Origin: Promethearchaeota archaeon
GTDB taxonomy: Archaea > Asgardarchaeota > Lokiarchaeia > Sigyniarchaeales > Promethearchaeaceae
Length of the DNA: 6,856 bases
Direction of reading: 5' to 3'
NCBI GenBank assembly: GCA_014729055.1
Contig: WJKO01000007.1
Span: forward strand, 1-6,856
Shown: positions 1-6,133 of the stretch, one piece after another
Layout of the letters: the number at the start of each line of letters is the position of its first letter
Position numbering within the stretch: position 1 is the stretch's first letter
Made by a program: the position numbers and the translations under genes
Notes under the pieces: generated by a model
The model's input: the letters and a program-made list of their open reading frames with translations, nothing else
Database searches by the model: none
What the model was told of the DNA's origin: nothing

Positions 1-656
1 TGATTGGCGTATTCTTTCCGTACAGACATATTTGCTAAGGATATTTTAATAAAATCAACACCCGATAACTTTGGGTTATCTAACATCCGAAAATCATATA
101 ATTCACGCATTAAATCAGTATTCTCTTTATATAGATTTAAGGCATTATGTATATCTTCATCACGTATTTCAATATTATATGTGGTATTAAGTGTGTTTCT
201 AAACGCATCAAGTTCATCCCTAGTCCATTGCCAAGCATCTTTTGAATATCTATGTGGTAATGATAAAAAGAATACTTTCATATCGCCGTTTTTTGCTTTT
301 TCTACCTTTTTTTTGAAAATACCATACATTCTTCTAATATGATCGCATGTATTTGCAACCAGTAGTCCATCTAAAAAGTCATAGACGTGATTTAATGCGA
401 GATTAAGCGTTGAACGGACAAATGTGCAGTTAAAACGTGAAAGAATTGCGTCAGACATGAGATAGTCTTTGTTTGTGGTCCCTCTGATCCTAAAGGGAAG
501 GAAACCCGCGGCATGGATTAATTCTTCAGGAAGATTGGAACAATAATAACCGATTACCCCCTTTCCGCCCTTTTTCAACCAATCTTTTATATATGGATTA
601 TCAATTGTCTGGGCATAATCCAGAAATTCTGTCTGTAATTGAGAATTTAATTCCAC
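1..656 (-). CDS. 2-hydroxyacyl-CoA dehydratase / benzoyl-CoA reductase-type subunit (BcrC-like paralog 2), 3' end cut by window
   Basis: Partial gene running off the left edge; 218 codons are visible. I place the start at GTG 656-654, directly after the TAA (659-657) of the upstream SCP2-like gene. A strong GGAGGG site (668-663) lies 6 nt upstream of it. The protein carries the HGD-D family signature: GYYC around residues 36-39, LPEELIHAAG at 42-51, FNC at 75-77 and TCDHIRR at 103-109. C77 and C104 are the likely first two cysteine ligands of a [4Fe-4S] cluster; the third, normally near residue 340, would lie outside the window. Family members pair as heterodimers that bind an acyl-CoA and receive electrons from an ATP-dependent activator, for radical dehydration or ring reduction. 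The sequence closely matches the gene at 2532-3698 along its whole visible length, so the two are paralogs. The substrate cannot be inferred. Confidence in the family is high. Confidence 0.9.
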   Translation of the reverse strand, partial: MELNSQLQTEFLDYAQTIDNPYIKDWLKKGGKGVIGYYCSNLPEELIHAAGFLPFRIRGTTNKDYLMSDAILSRFNCTFVRSTLNLALNHVYDFLDGLLVANTCDHIRRMYGIFKKKVEKAKNGDMKVFFLSLPHRYSKDAWQWTRDELDAFRNTLNTTYNIEIRDEDIHNALNLYKENTDLMRELYDFRMLDNPKLSGVDFIKISLANMSVRKEYAN

Positions 657-1169
657 TTACTTCCCTCCATCCGCTTCTGTTTGCAGTTTTTTTTCTTGAT
701 CTTTTTGGTGTTCTTGGTGATCTCTTCTTTTTTCCTCATCATACATTTGATGTTGCCCTGTCATTAGACACCTCAATATTTTAAGTGCAACGCCCAAATT
801 ACCTTTGACTTTTACTTTGCCTCTCAAGACGTACTTTAAAATCAACTTAGTCAAGCCAAATATAGTGCCCGGAGTCCTTATAACGTCAATAATCACTGGT
901 ACAACTTCTTCTGATGCTACATCTATAATAACATAGGATGCGGGATCATCGGGCTTGCCGATAGATGGATGTAGAAGAAAATCAGATACTTTAATCGTTG
1001 CATACTTATTCCCCCAAGCAGGAAACCCGAGAGCGAGCTCTTTACCCTCTATTGATTCTAATTTTTCTCTATTGGATTTTATCCCAAATATATTCGTTAA
1101 TAATTGAAACAATCTCGCTAAATTAGATACACGAGCACCATTTCTAATATCTTCAATATCATAGTCCAT
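657..1169 (-). CDS. SCP2-like (sterol carrier/lipid-binding fold) small protein, paralog 2
   Basis: A 170-aa soluble protein with no signal peptide or membrane segment visible. The best guess is an SCP2-like fold. The C-terminal core (residues ~88-143) has a hydrophobic segment, then GKVKVKGNL (117-125) and a helix-forming stretch ALKILRCLMTG. This resembles the closing strand and helix of SCP2 domains, where G-K-hydrophobic-x-hydrophobic-x-G is typical. SCP2 domains bind hydrophobic ligands such as fatty acyl-CoA or lipids. Residues 14-143 align without large gaps to the gene at 3701-4258 (shared V-S-x-LARLFQ-LT near the N-terminus, LHP-IGK, VP-I-DVIRT, TGxHxMY). The last ~25 residues are a charged tail rich in K, E, Q, D and H that the paralog lacks. 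The start ATG has a GAGGT site 7 nt upstream. The gene abuts the next HGD-D gene with no gap, so a partner role is likely. The family call is by eye and its function in this operon is inferred. Confidence 0.75.
   Translation of the reverse strand: MDYDIEDIRNGARVSNLARLFQLLTNIFGIKSNREKLESIEGKELALGFPAWGNKYATIKVSDFLLHPSIGKPDDPASYVIIDVASEEVVPVIIDVIRTPGTIFGLTKLILKYVLRGKVKVKGNLGVALKILRCLMTGQHQMYDEEKRRDHQEHQKDQEKKLQTEADGGK
663..668 (-). promoter_or_regulatory. Shine-Dalgarno site for the GTG start at 656
   Basis: GGAGGG on the minus strand, 6 nt before GTG 656-654 and embedded in the last codons of the SCP2-like gene. It decides the start: the preceding codon in this frame is TAA, so translation cannot begin further upstream, and no ATG lies nearby downstream. 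Confidence 0.75.
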
Positions 1170-1251
1170 ATATACTACCTCATAACTTCTATTTAGTTTT
1201 CATATCTATTTCTATTTTATATTCAAATAATTTTGAAACTTGTAATGTATT
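1170..1251 (-). promoter_or_regulatory. 82-bp gap between cassettes; possible internal promoter and SD
   Basis: This is the only real gap inside the minus-strand gene run. On the minus strand it contains TATAAAAT (1221-1214), about 45 nt before the ATG at 1169. That would fit an archaeal TATA box with a ~20-nt leader. It also contains a GAGGT ribosome site (1181-1177). The whole gap is very AT-rich, so the TATA match could be chance. If real, it would let the second SCP2/HGD-D cassette be expressed independently of the first. I see no convincing terminator hairpin in it. Confidence 0.3.
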
Positions 1252-2535
1252 TTATAAAAGGGTTTTTTTAAACTCCCTAACGCGTTTTTTTATTGTTTCT
1301 ATCGATGTGAGTCGTTTATCTCCAATATCCAATTCAATTGTGAGTAAAGGAATTCCCAATTCGTCCTTTAATACTTCTTTTAATATCTGAATAACCGAAA
1401 CGGATTGTTTACAACCTATGTGAGCAGTAAATACTGCACAGTCGACATTAAATTTTTTAGCAAGGAATAGAGTATCGTCCAAGAATACATCTGCAAAGGA
1501 TTCTGATTGGCGAACCATCGGATATTCCATCGACTGTTTTGCTAAACCTTCAAACATCTCATCAACCGTGGCGTTTTCTTTAATAGGTTCAAAGAAAAAA
1601 TGATTAAACATATCACACACTAGTGACATATTTAATTCTCTATCCATCCATTCACAGAACTCAATAGAGAAGAAGATACTCATATAAGGCCAATAAGAAC
1701 GTATTTCTTCTTCCATTCCAGGTGCCTTAACACCTTTTTTCACACGATCACGGGCTAATTCAGCTACTTCCTTATAGAATGTTTCTTTCTGGGGTCTTCC
1801 TGCGAAAAAGTTTTGCACACAAGCCCCCATTGGGTTGATCATTGATTCTAATGGACATGGTGTAGCTGCCCTTAGATTATTTATTTCTTCTTGATATTTA
1901 ATCGAATTAGAACTATAACTAACTGCTTTCCGAAGTTTATCATAATCTGGTTCTTGGTGGAGAATTTTAGCTAAATCATCCACCATCTTTCTTAATTCTT
2001 GAGCATAATATTTGTATCCTCTTTCATTATGTCGATATGGCATATCCGCGGCTATCACAGGAATATTTCTTGCCTCACTAAAGAATTGATACATACCAAT
2101 TGTATTATCGCAAGGTGCAGTCGGAATAGCTATTGCATCTACGTCAAAATAATCCGGTTTTAACGTCATACCAACGACTCCTTTTTGACTTGTGCATGCA
2201 TGATAAGGAATACCAAAATTCGAAGCAGCATCATAAAAATCTTCAGATCCATTAGTTAAAACTGCCGAAGATAAGTATGATAGCGTCTCAAAACATATAG
2301 GAACAGCGTCAAAACAATAAAATAATTCTGCGGGAAATGCAAAATGAGTTCCGATGATTGGAGCACCATTGTTTATTGCATCTATATCTTCTTTCAATAT
2401 CGAATTTAATCCTCTGAAATAAGAACGCAACACTTGCAATTCTTGTTTTGCAATTGCACCTTCTACTAGTTCAAGCATTGTTGTTCCACATTCATGCAGT
2501 AATACCAAAGGTTTAATATTGCGTCTCAGTTTCAT
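1252..2535 (-). CDS. 2-hydroxyacyl-CoA dehydratase / benzoyl-CoA reductase-type subunit (BcrB-like)
   Basis: A 427-aa HGD-D family protein, close to the usual length of BcrB/BzdO-type subunits. After an N-terminal helical region come GTHFAFPAELFYCFDAVPI (residues 62-80), the family's acyl-CoA entry segment, and three well-placed cysteines: C114 (ACTSQKG), C142 (APCDNT) and C375 (HIGCKQS). These are the expected ligands of a [4Fe-4S] cluster. The C-terminus has the GIPLLTIELD strand followed by a helix with I-E-T-I-K-R-V, typical of the family. Its ATG overlaps the stop of the upstream subunit (ATGA, 2535-2532), and AGGAGG lies just 2 nt before the start, so the two are translationally coupled and probably form a heterodimer. 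The order small subunit then large subunit matches bzdN-bzdO of known benzoyl-CoA reductases. Dehydration of a 2-hydroxyacyl-CoA and reduction of an aromatic or unsaturated acyl-CoA are equally possible. Confidence 0.92.
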   Translation of the reverse strand: MKLRRNIKPLVLLHECGTTMLELVEGAIAKQELQVLRSYFRGLNSILKEDIDAINNGAPIIGTHFAFPAELFYCFDAVPICFETLSYLSSAVLTNGSEDFYDAASNFGIPYHACTSQKGVVGMTLKPDYFDVDAIAIPTAPCDNTIGMYQFFSEARNIPVIAADMPYRHNERGYKYYAQELRKMVDDLAKILHQEPDYDKLRKAVSYSSNSIKYQEEINNLRAATPCPLESMINPMGACVQNFFAGRPQKETFYKEVAELARDRVKKGVKAPGMEEEIRSYWPYMSIFFSIEFCEWMDRELNMSLVCDMFNHFFFEPIKENATVDEMFEGLAKQSMEYPMVRQSESFADVFLDDTLFLAKKFNVDCAVFTAHIGCKQSVSVIQILKEVLKDELGIPLLTIELDIGDKRLTSIETIKKRVREFKKTLL

Positions 2536-3698
2536 TTCCTCCTCTCTATTTTTTCGATGAATGCTTCAACTCGCGTTCTCAGTCGCCCTATGTCTCCCAA
2601 AAAATATTCTCTATCTATATTTAGCACGGGAACATCTAATTGTTCTTTCAATTCATGTTGTAAAAAACTGTTCTCGATTCCATGTAAGTCACAAAATTCT
2701 ATACGCTGTAATACGACACCATCTACTTTATGTTTTCTTACTAGTTCTTCTATTTGTTTTAATCTTTCTTTATGAAAGTTCATCATCCTGGGACACAAAA
2801 CCCGTCCATAAGTAGCACCAACAAGCTCTTTTATTGGATCTGAAGATTTTTCATATCCCTCCGGTTTCCATACCATTTTCTCCAAAAAAGAACGAGACTG
2901 ACTGCATATTGCATCTGCTATCACGATACTATTAGCATGCTCTAGGATGCTTATAAACGCAGGATTATCGATGCTACTACCTATGACCATTAATCTTGCT
3001 CTATATTCATTGTCTTTTAACTCTTTCCTTGACTTTAAATAGGATAAAACCTTTTTTAATTCTTTATTCGCATAGTCTTTTCTTATGGAACTATTAACTA
3101 AACAAATCTTACTAAATTCTGTACCAGTTAAAGGTGGACGTCGATTTGCCCTCAATGATCCTATCTCATTCATCAATTTTCTATTTTCATTATATAATAT
3201 AACCGCATTCTTCGTATCATCATCGGAAATCTTAAGATTATACGATTTCATAAGAGATTCTCTAAAAAGATATATTTCATCTTTTACCCAATTCCATCCT
3301 TCATTGGAAAACAAGTGAGGAAGTGAAATAAAGAATAAAGGTGTTTTAAAGTCTTTTTGATAGTTCAGCACATCATAAATACGGCGGACATGGTCACATG
3401 TATTAGCAATCAACAATCCATCTAAGAATTCATACTTTTGGTTTAATATGAGGTTTAATGTAGATCTAACGTATGTACAATTAAACCGAGATAATATCGC
3501 GTCGCTCTTGATAAAGTCTACATTTTCAACCCCTTTAATTCTATAAGGTAACATCCCCGCGGCATGGATTATTTCTTCAGGTAGATAAGAACAATAATAT
3601 CCTATTACTTTTTTCCCATTATTCTTCCAATCAGTTAAAAATGTGTTATTGTCAACTTTATACATTGAAAGAAAACGATTGAAATCTCCCTTATCCAT
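2532..3698 (-). CDS. 2-hydroxyacyl-CoA dehydratase / benzoyl-CoA reductase-type subunit (BcrC-like paralog 1)
   Basis: A 388-aa protein when started at ATG 3698. A TTG 36 nt upstream (3734) would add 12 residues and overlap the SCP2-like gene. I prefer ATG 3698 because AGGGGA (3713-3708) lies 9 nt before it, and because its N-terminus then has about the same length as the paralog at 1-656. Motifs: GYYC (33-36), LPEEIIHAAG (39-48), FNC (72-74), NTCDHVRR (99-106), EFCDLHGIE (334-342) and the closing segment DVPVLNIDREY then TRVEAFIE. C74, C101 and C336 are the likely [4Fe-4S] ligands. The length and motifs fit BcrC/BzdN/HgdB-type subunits. It follows the SCP2-like gene by 2 nt and overlaps the BcrB-like gene by 4 nt, so all three are probably made together. 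The heterodimer would need an ATPase activator encoded elsewhere. The substrate is unknown. Confidence 0.92.
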   Translation of the reverse strand: MDKGDFNRFLSMYKVDNNTFLTDWKNNGKKVIGYYCSYLPEEIIHAAGMLPYRIKGVENVDFIKSDAILSRFNCTYVRSTLNLILNQKYEFLDGLLIANTCDHVRRIYDVLNYQKDFKTPLFFISLPHLFSNEGWNWVKDEIYLFRESLMKSYNLKISDDDTKNAVILYNENRKLMNEIGSLRANRRPPLTGTEFSKICLVNSSIRKDYANKELKKVLSYLKSRKELKDNEYRARLMVIGSSIDNPAFISILEHANSIVIADAICSQSRSFLEKMVWKPEGYEKSSDPIKELVGATYGRVLCPRMMNFHKERLKQIEELVRKHKVDGVVLQRIEFCDLHGIENSFLQHELKEQLDVPVLNIDREYFLGDIGRLRTRVEAFIEKIERRK

Positions 3699-3700
3699 AT

Positions 3701-4258
3701 TTAAATATCCCCTATAGGCTTCATAGGCTTCCAATTAATCTCTTCTTTATACATATCGTGTTTTCCGATCATAATTGTTTTTAAGACAATAATTGCGGTC
3801 TTCAACGAGCCATTCAATTTTATTTTTCCAGTAAGTAAGTATTTAAAAATTAACTTAATAAGACCAAATAGAGTTGCTTTAGTTCTAATTACGTCATTAA
3901 TAACAGGAACTATGTTATGGGATTCAAGGTTAAACGTAATCATAGCTGAATAATTAGCGGATTTACCAATCTCAGGATGTAAATGGCGATTTGAAATTAC
4001 GAGTCTAGCATATCGATCCCCCAATTTTGGAAAATAAGCAAGAATTTCTTGTCCCTCGATTTTATCAAGATTATTCATATTCTTCTTTATACCATATGTA
4101 TCCGTTAATATTTGAAATAATCTTGCGAGATGAGATACTTTAATTTCATGTCTAAAATCCTCATAATTATCTTTGTTGTTTTTTTTCTGAATGTCCTTGT
4201 CAATCTCTAAATCCACTTTTTCACATCTTCCGTTGTTTATAATTCGTTTGCGAATCAT
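3701..4258 (-). CDS. SCP2-like (sterol carrier/lipid-binding fold) small protein, paralog 1
   Basis: First gene of the minus-strand operon; 185 aa from ATG 4258. Residues ~41-170 align with the 170-aa protein at 657-1169: V-S-x-LARLFQ-LT at 41-52, LHPEIGK at 93-99, VPVINDVIRT at 117-126, GKIKLNGSL at 144-152 and IGKHDMY at 164-170. The GKIKLNG strand followed by a helix resembles the end of SCP2 domains, which bind acyl-CoA or lipid. It has a basic/acidic N-terminal extension of ~30 residues that the paralog lacks. That extension may be an annotation artefact: ATG 4258 has no good ribosome site, whereas GTG 4216 (residue 15) is preceded by GGAAGA and lies a suitable distance from a TATA-like sequence at 4263-4272. 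There is no signal peptide or membrane span. Coupling to the HGD-D gene 2 nt downstream suggests it delivers or holds substrate for that enzyme (inference). Confidence 0.72.
   Translation of the reverse strand: MIRKRIINNGRCEKVDLEIDKDIQKKNNKDNYEDFRHEIKVSHLARLFQILTDTYGIKKNMNNLDKIEGQEILAYFPKLGDRYARLVISNRHLHPEIGKSANYSAMITFNLESHNIVPVINDVIRTKATLFGLIKLIFKYLLTGKIKLNGSLKTAIIVLKTIMIGKHDMYKEEINWKPMKPIGDI
3708..3713 (-). promoter_or_regulatory. Shine-Dalgarno site favouring ATG 3698
   Basis: AGGGGA on the minus strand, 9 nt before ATG 3698-3696 and inside the end of the SCP2-like gene. It supports ATG 3698 over the upstream TTG 3734, whose own upstream sequence has only a weak GAAGAG. Confidence 0.55.
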
Positions 4259-4311
4259 TTAAAGATATATATCCAAAAATCTTGTTTTTACATCTTTAAG
4301 AATTAAAAAAC

Positions 4312-4325
4312 TGCTTTTTAAAGCA
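4312..4325. repeat. Short palindrome in the divergent intergenic region
   Basis: Inverted repeat TGCTTT, 2-nt spacer, AAAGCA. On the minus strand it could also form a 5-bp hairpin with a 4-nt loop followed by a T-run. It may be a regulator site or an attenuator ahead of the SCP2-like gene, but it is short and AT-rich and could be chance. Confidence 0.25.
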
Positions 4326-4401
4326 CTCATATAGCCTTTATATTTGTAATAAAACATTTAAGAGTCAATTTTTACTTTGATATTAGAATAAAGAATTTCC
4401 G

Positions 4402-4441
4402 CGGCACTTTAGATAATTAAGATTGGGTCTCAATATTGCCG
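4402..4441 (+). repeat. Nested inverted repeat upstream of the AAA-like gene
   Basis: Outer arms CGGCA (4402-4406) and TGCCG (4437-4441) enclose an inner ATTGG (4422-4426) and TCAAT (4430-4434) with a 3-nt loop. The GC-containing outer arms stand out in this AT-rich gap and end 28 nt before ATG 4470. This could be a leader RNA structure or an operator. It overlaps the weak TATA candidate, so it cannot be both promoter and transcribed leader. Confidence 0.25.
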
Positions 4442-4469
4442 ACATAATCATACTAAGGATTAATACTAT

Positions 4470-6101
4470 ATGTCTGATAATATAACTAATAAAATGGTTG
4501 ATAATATATTTTATTTGGATACATTTAGGGAGATTTCAACGCTTATAGAGTTTAATAAAGAAAATCCTTGGGAAACAACAATAGAGCATAATTCATTTGT
4601 TATTAAGGATACAATCGGATCTGAACTGGAAATATTCTTAGATACTATACTAAAGCAACGAGGTTTTAGCAAGTTAACTCTCAATTTGACGGAAGAAAGA
4701 CGTTCGAATGACAAGGAAGAATTAATTGAATCAAAATTTTTGTCGAAAATTTCCAATTACCTTCAAGTCAAGCAGAATGAATCAGAGACTGAAAGCCATG
4801 AGGATGAACAGAAACAAGACGAACAGAATGATAGTGAGATAGAGCATCAAAAGGAGGAGGGCATTGACACAACCAATCAAGAAGAACTGGGAAACGAAAA
4901 TGTAGTTGATATTATCAACGGAACCGAGAAAGCTATCATTTTAGAGATTCAAGGTTTAACGGATGAAATCCAAATAAAATGGTTACAAGAAATCCTATGG
5001 AAATTCTCAGAAATTATAAAAATAATGCGAGAACAGCATAAGCCCGTCATTCCCATTATGTTGGTTATATTTAGCGAAATCTCAGCAATACCACGCAATA
5101 TCTTAGATAATATTGATTTAATACTTAATATTCCATATCCTGATAATATTGAACGATTGAATCTCTTAGAAGGAGAATTTAATAAACTTGGGGTTCATAC
5201 CGTGGATATTTCCAAGTTATCAGAATTAACTTCTGGTTGGAATATTCAAGGTCTTAAAAAGCTTGTAAAAGCCGGTTATTTGAAGTGGAAAATGATAAAC
5301 TTTCGAGAATTAAGGGATATTAAAGAAAAAGAAGTAAAGAAAGAGAATAAAGATGAAACTGAAGAAACTACTCCAACTAAAATAAAAACTGATGAAAACC
5401 AAAAAGAGAACGAAGATGAAACTGAAAAAGAAAATAAGACTGAGGAAGATGAAGAAAAAGATGAAACAAAATCTCAAGCTGAAAGTAATGCTAAAGATAA
5501 CCAGAATAGCACCAAAGAAAATATAGAAAAAGTAAAGGATGAAGAAGATCTCAAAATCGATCTCGGATATATTGTCCCTTTCACGATAGATATCTTTGAG
5601 GATCTAATAGAGAATGGCGATATTCGCCCTATGAAGATGTATCCGGATAAACATGGTATTAAAAGATTTAAGCATAGTCTAAATTTGACCAATGCTATTA
5701 GCCAAGAACAACACATAGGTATGAATTTTAAAAATTCACTAGGAACAAAAAAACAAAAGCAAAGTCCCAGTTATGCGAATAAGTCAGAAGAATTTAGTTC
5801 TATTAGTGAAAATGACCAATATATTAATTTATTACGTGGAACTAATATAACTGAGATAAATTCATTCAATACGGCACAATTATATCAGTTTGCAGCAGCA
5901 AACAATTTTGAAGAATTAATGAATGTACTTGAAAAATTAGACCAAGGGCGAAAATTGGATGATTTGGACAGAAAGATATTGGCGGATTATGCATTTGTTC
6001 TGAAAGATAAAACAAAAACGGCTCTGTCTAAATTAACTAATGCAAAAAATAGAATTGATAGAATCAAAAAAATATCAGAATTCAACGAAGAAGAAGAATA
6101 A
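4470..6101 (+). CDS. Acidic AAA+-like protein with degenerate ATPase motifs, upstream of SMC
   Basis: A 543-aa protein of no family I can name. By eye, residues ~40-275 follow an AAA+ fold. FVIKDTIGSELE (43-54) sits where the first strand and Walker A belong, but the GxxGxGKT residues are gone (L53 and E54 replace K and T). AIILEIQGL (155-163) sits at Walker B without the DE pair. Residues 193-225 match the sensor-1 strand and the segment before the lid (ILDNIDLILNIPYPD), with N214 where an arginine finger would be. Residues 226-275 resemble the helical lid. It is therefore probably unable to hydrolyse ATP. An acidic insert (~101-145) interrupts the fold, and a Glu/Lys-rich linker (~281-360) with KENKDETEE-type repeats follows. 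The C-terminal region (361-543) ends in charged helices. The start is ATG with AAGGA 10 nt upstream. The SMC-like gene follows after 32 bp, which suggests an accessory role for that complex (inference). Confidence 0.7.
   Translation: MSDNITNKMVDNIFYLDTFREISTLIEFNKENPWETTIEHNSFVIKDTIGSELEIFLDTILKQRGFSKLTLNLTEERRSNDKEELIESKFLSKISNYLQVKQNESETESHEDEQKQDEQNDSEIEHQKEEGIDTTNQEELGNENVVDIINGTEKAIILEIQGLTDEIQIKWLQEILWKFSEIIKIMREQHKPVIPIMLVIFSEISAIPRNILDNIDLILNIPYPDNIERLNLLEGEFNKLGVHTVDISKLSELTSGWNIQGLKKLVKAGYLKWKMINFRELRDIKEKEVKKENKDETEETTPTKIKTDENQKENEDETEKENKTEEDEEKDETKSQAESNAKDNQNSTKENIEKVKDEEDLKIDLGYIVPFTIDIFEDLIENGDIRPMKMYPDKHGIKRFKHSLNLTNAISQEQHIGMNFKNSLGTKKQKQSPSYANKSEEFSSISENDQYINLLRGTNITEINSFNTAQLYQFAAANNFEELMNVLEKLDQGRKLDDLDRKILADYAFVLKDKTKTALSKLTNAKNRIDRIKKISEFNEEEE
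5340..5475 (+). repeat. Degenerate internal repeats coding Glu/Lys-rich linker
   Basis: Within the AAA-like gene the DNA repeats an AAAGAGAA(T/C)...GATGAAACTGAA unit about 63 nt apart (from 5340 and 5403), giving KENKDETEE and KENEDETEK, with further partial copies (KENKTEEDE, KDETKS). The purine-rich coding strand is a sign of expansion by slippage or duplication. The encoded segment is expected to be disordered. Confidence 0.6.
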
Positions 6102-6133
6102 CCAAAAACCGAAAAAAGGTATTATGAGTTAGA

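Larger units (their letters stand above)
4259..4469. promoter_or_regulatory. Divergent intergenic region carrying both operon promoters
   Basis: These 211 bp have no gene and must hold the start signals of both operons. Towards the minus-strand operon there is a TATA-like GATATATATC (4263-4272). It is too close to ATG 4258 for a standard archaeal promoter but well placed if translation starts at GTG 4216. Towards the plus-strand operon there is TTTAGATAATTAAG (4408-4421) as a weak TATA candidate, and AAGGA (4455-4459) 10 nt before ATG 4470. Two inverted repeats are visible: TGCTTT-TT-AAAGCA (4312-4325) and CGGCA (4402-4406) with TGCCG (4437-4441). No tRNA or other RNA gene was recognised. Promoter positions are tentative in such AT-rich DNA. 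Confidence 0.4.

Noticed and set aside
4..342. Open frame of 112 codons on the plus strand
   Set aside because: It lies antisense to the partial HGD-D gene, whose family motifs are clear. The plus-strand product has no recognisable features.
2557..3318. Several plus-strand open frames of 70-85 codons
   Set aside because: All are antisense to the 388-aa HGD-D gene and have Ser/Phe/Leu-rich products typical of shadow frames.
1..4258. Duplication as a mobile-element insertion
   Set aside because: No transposase, terminal inverted repeats or target-site duplications are visible, and the paralogs have diverged, which suggests an old duplication.
4259..4469. Possible tRNA or small RNA gene in the intergenic region
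   Set aside because: No cloverleaf, T-loop motif or acceptor stem could be found; the inverted repeats are too short to define an RNA gene.
5340..5475. Possible CRISPR-like or tandem repeat array
   Set aside because: The repeats are imperfect, keep the reading frame and encode a charged linker; there are no spacers between identical repeats.
4511..5716. Minus-strand open frames of about 80 codons
   Set aside because: They are antisense to the AAA-like gene and produced by its Glu/Lys-rich codons read backwards.
6124..6132. ATG upstream of the SMC start
   Set aside because: It is followed by TAG after one more codon, so it cannot be the gene start; it could at most affect initiation.
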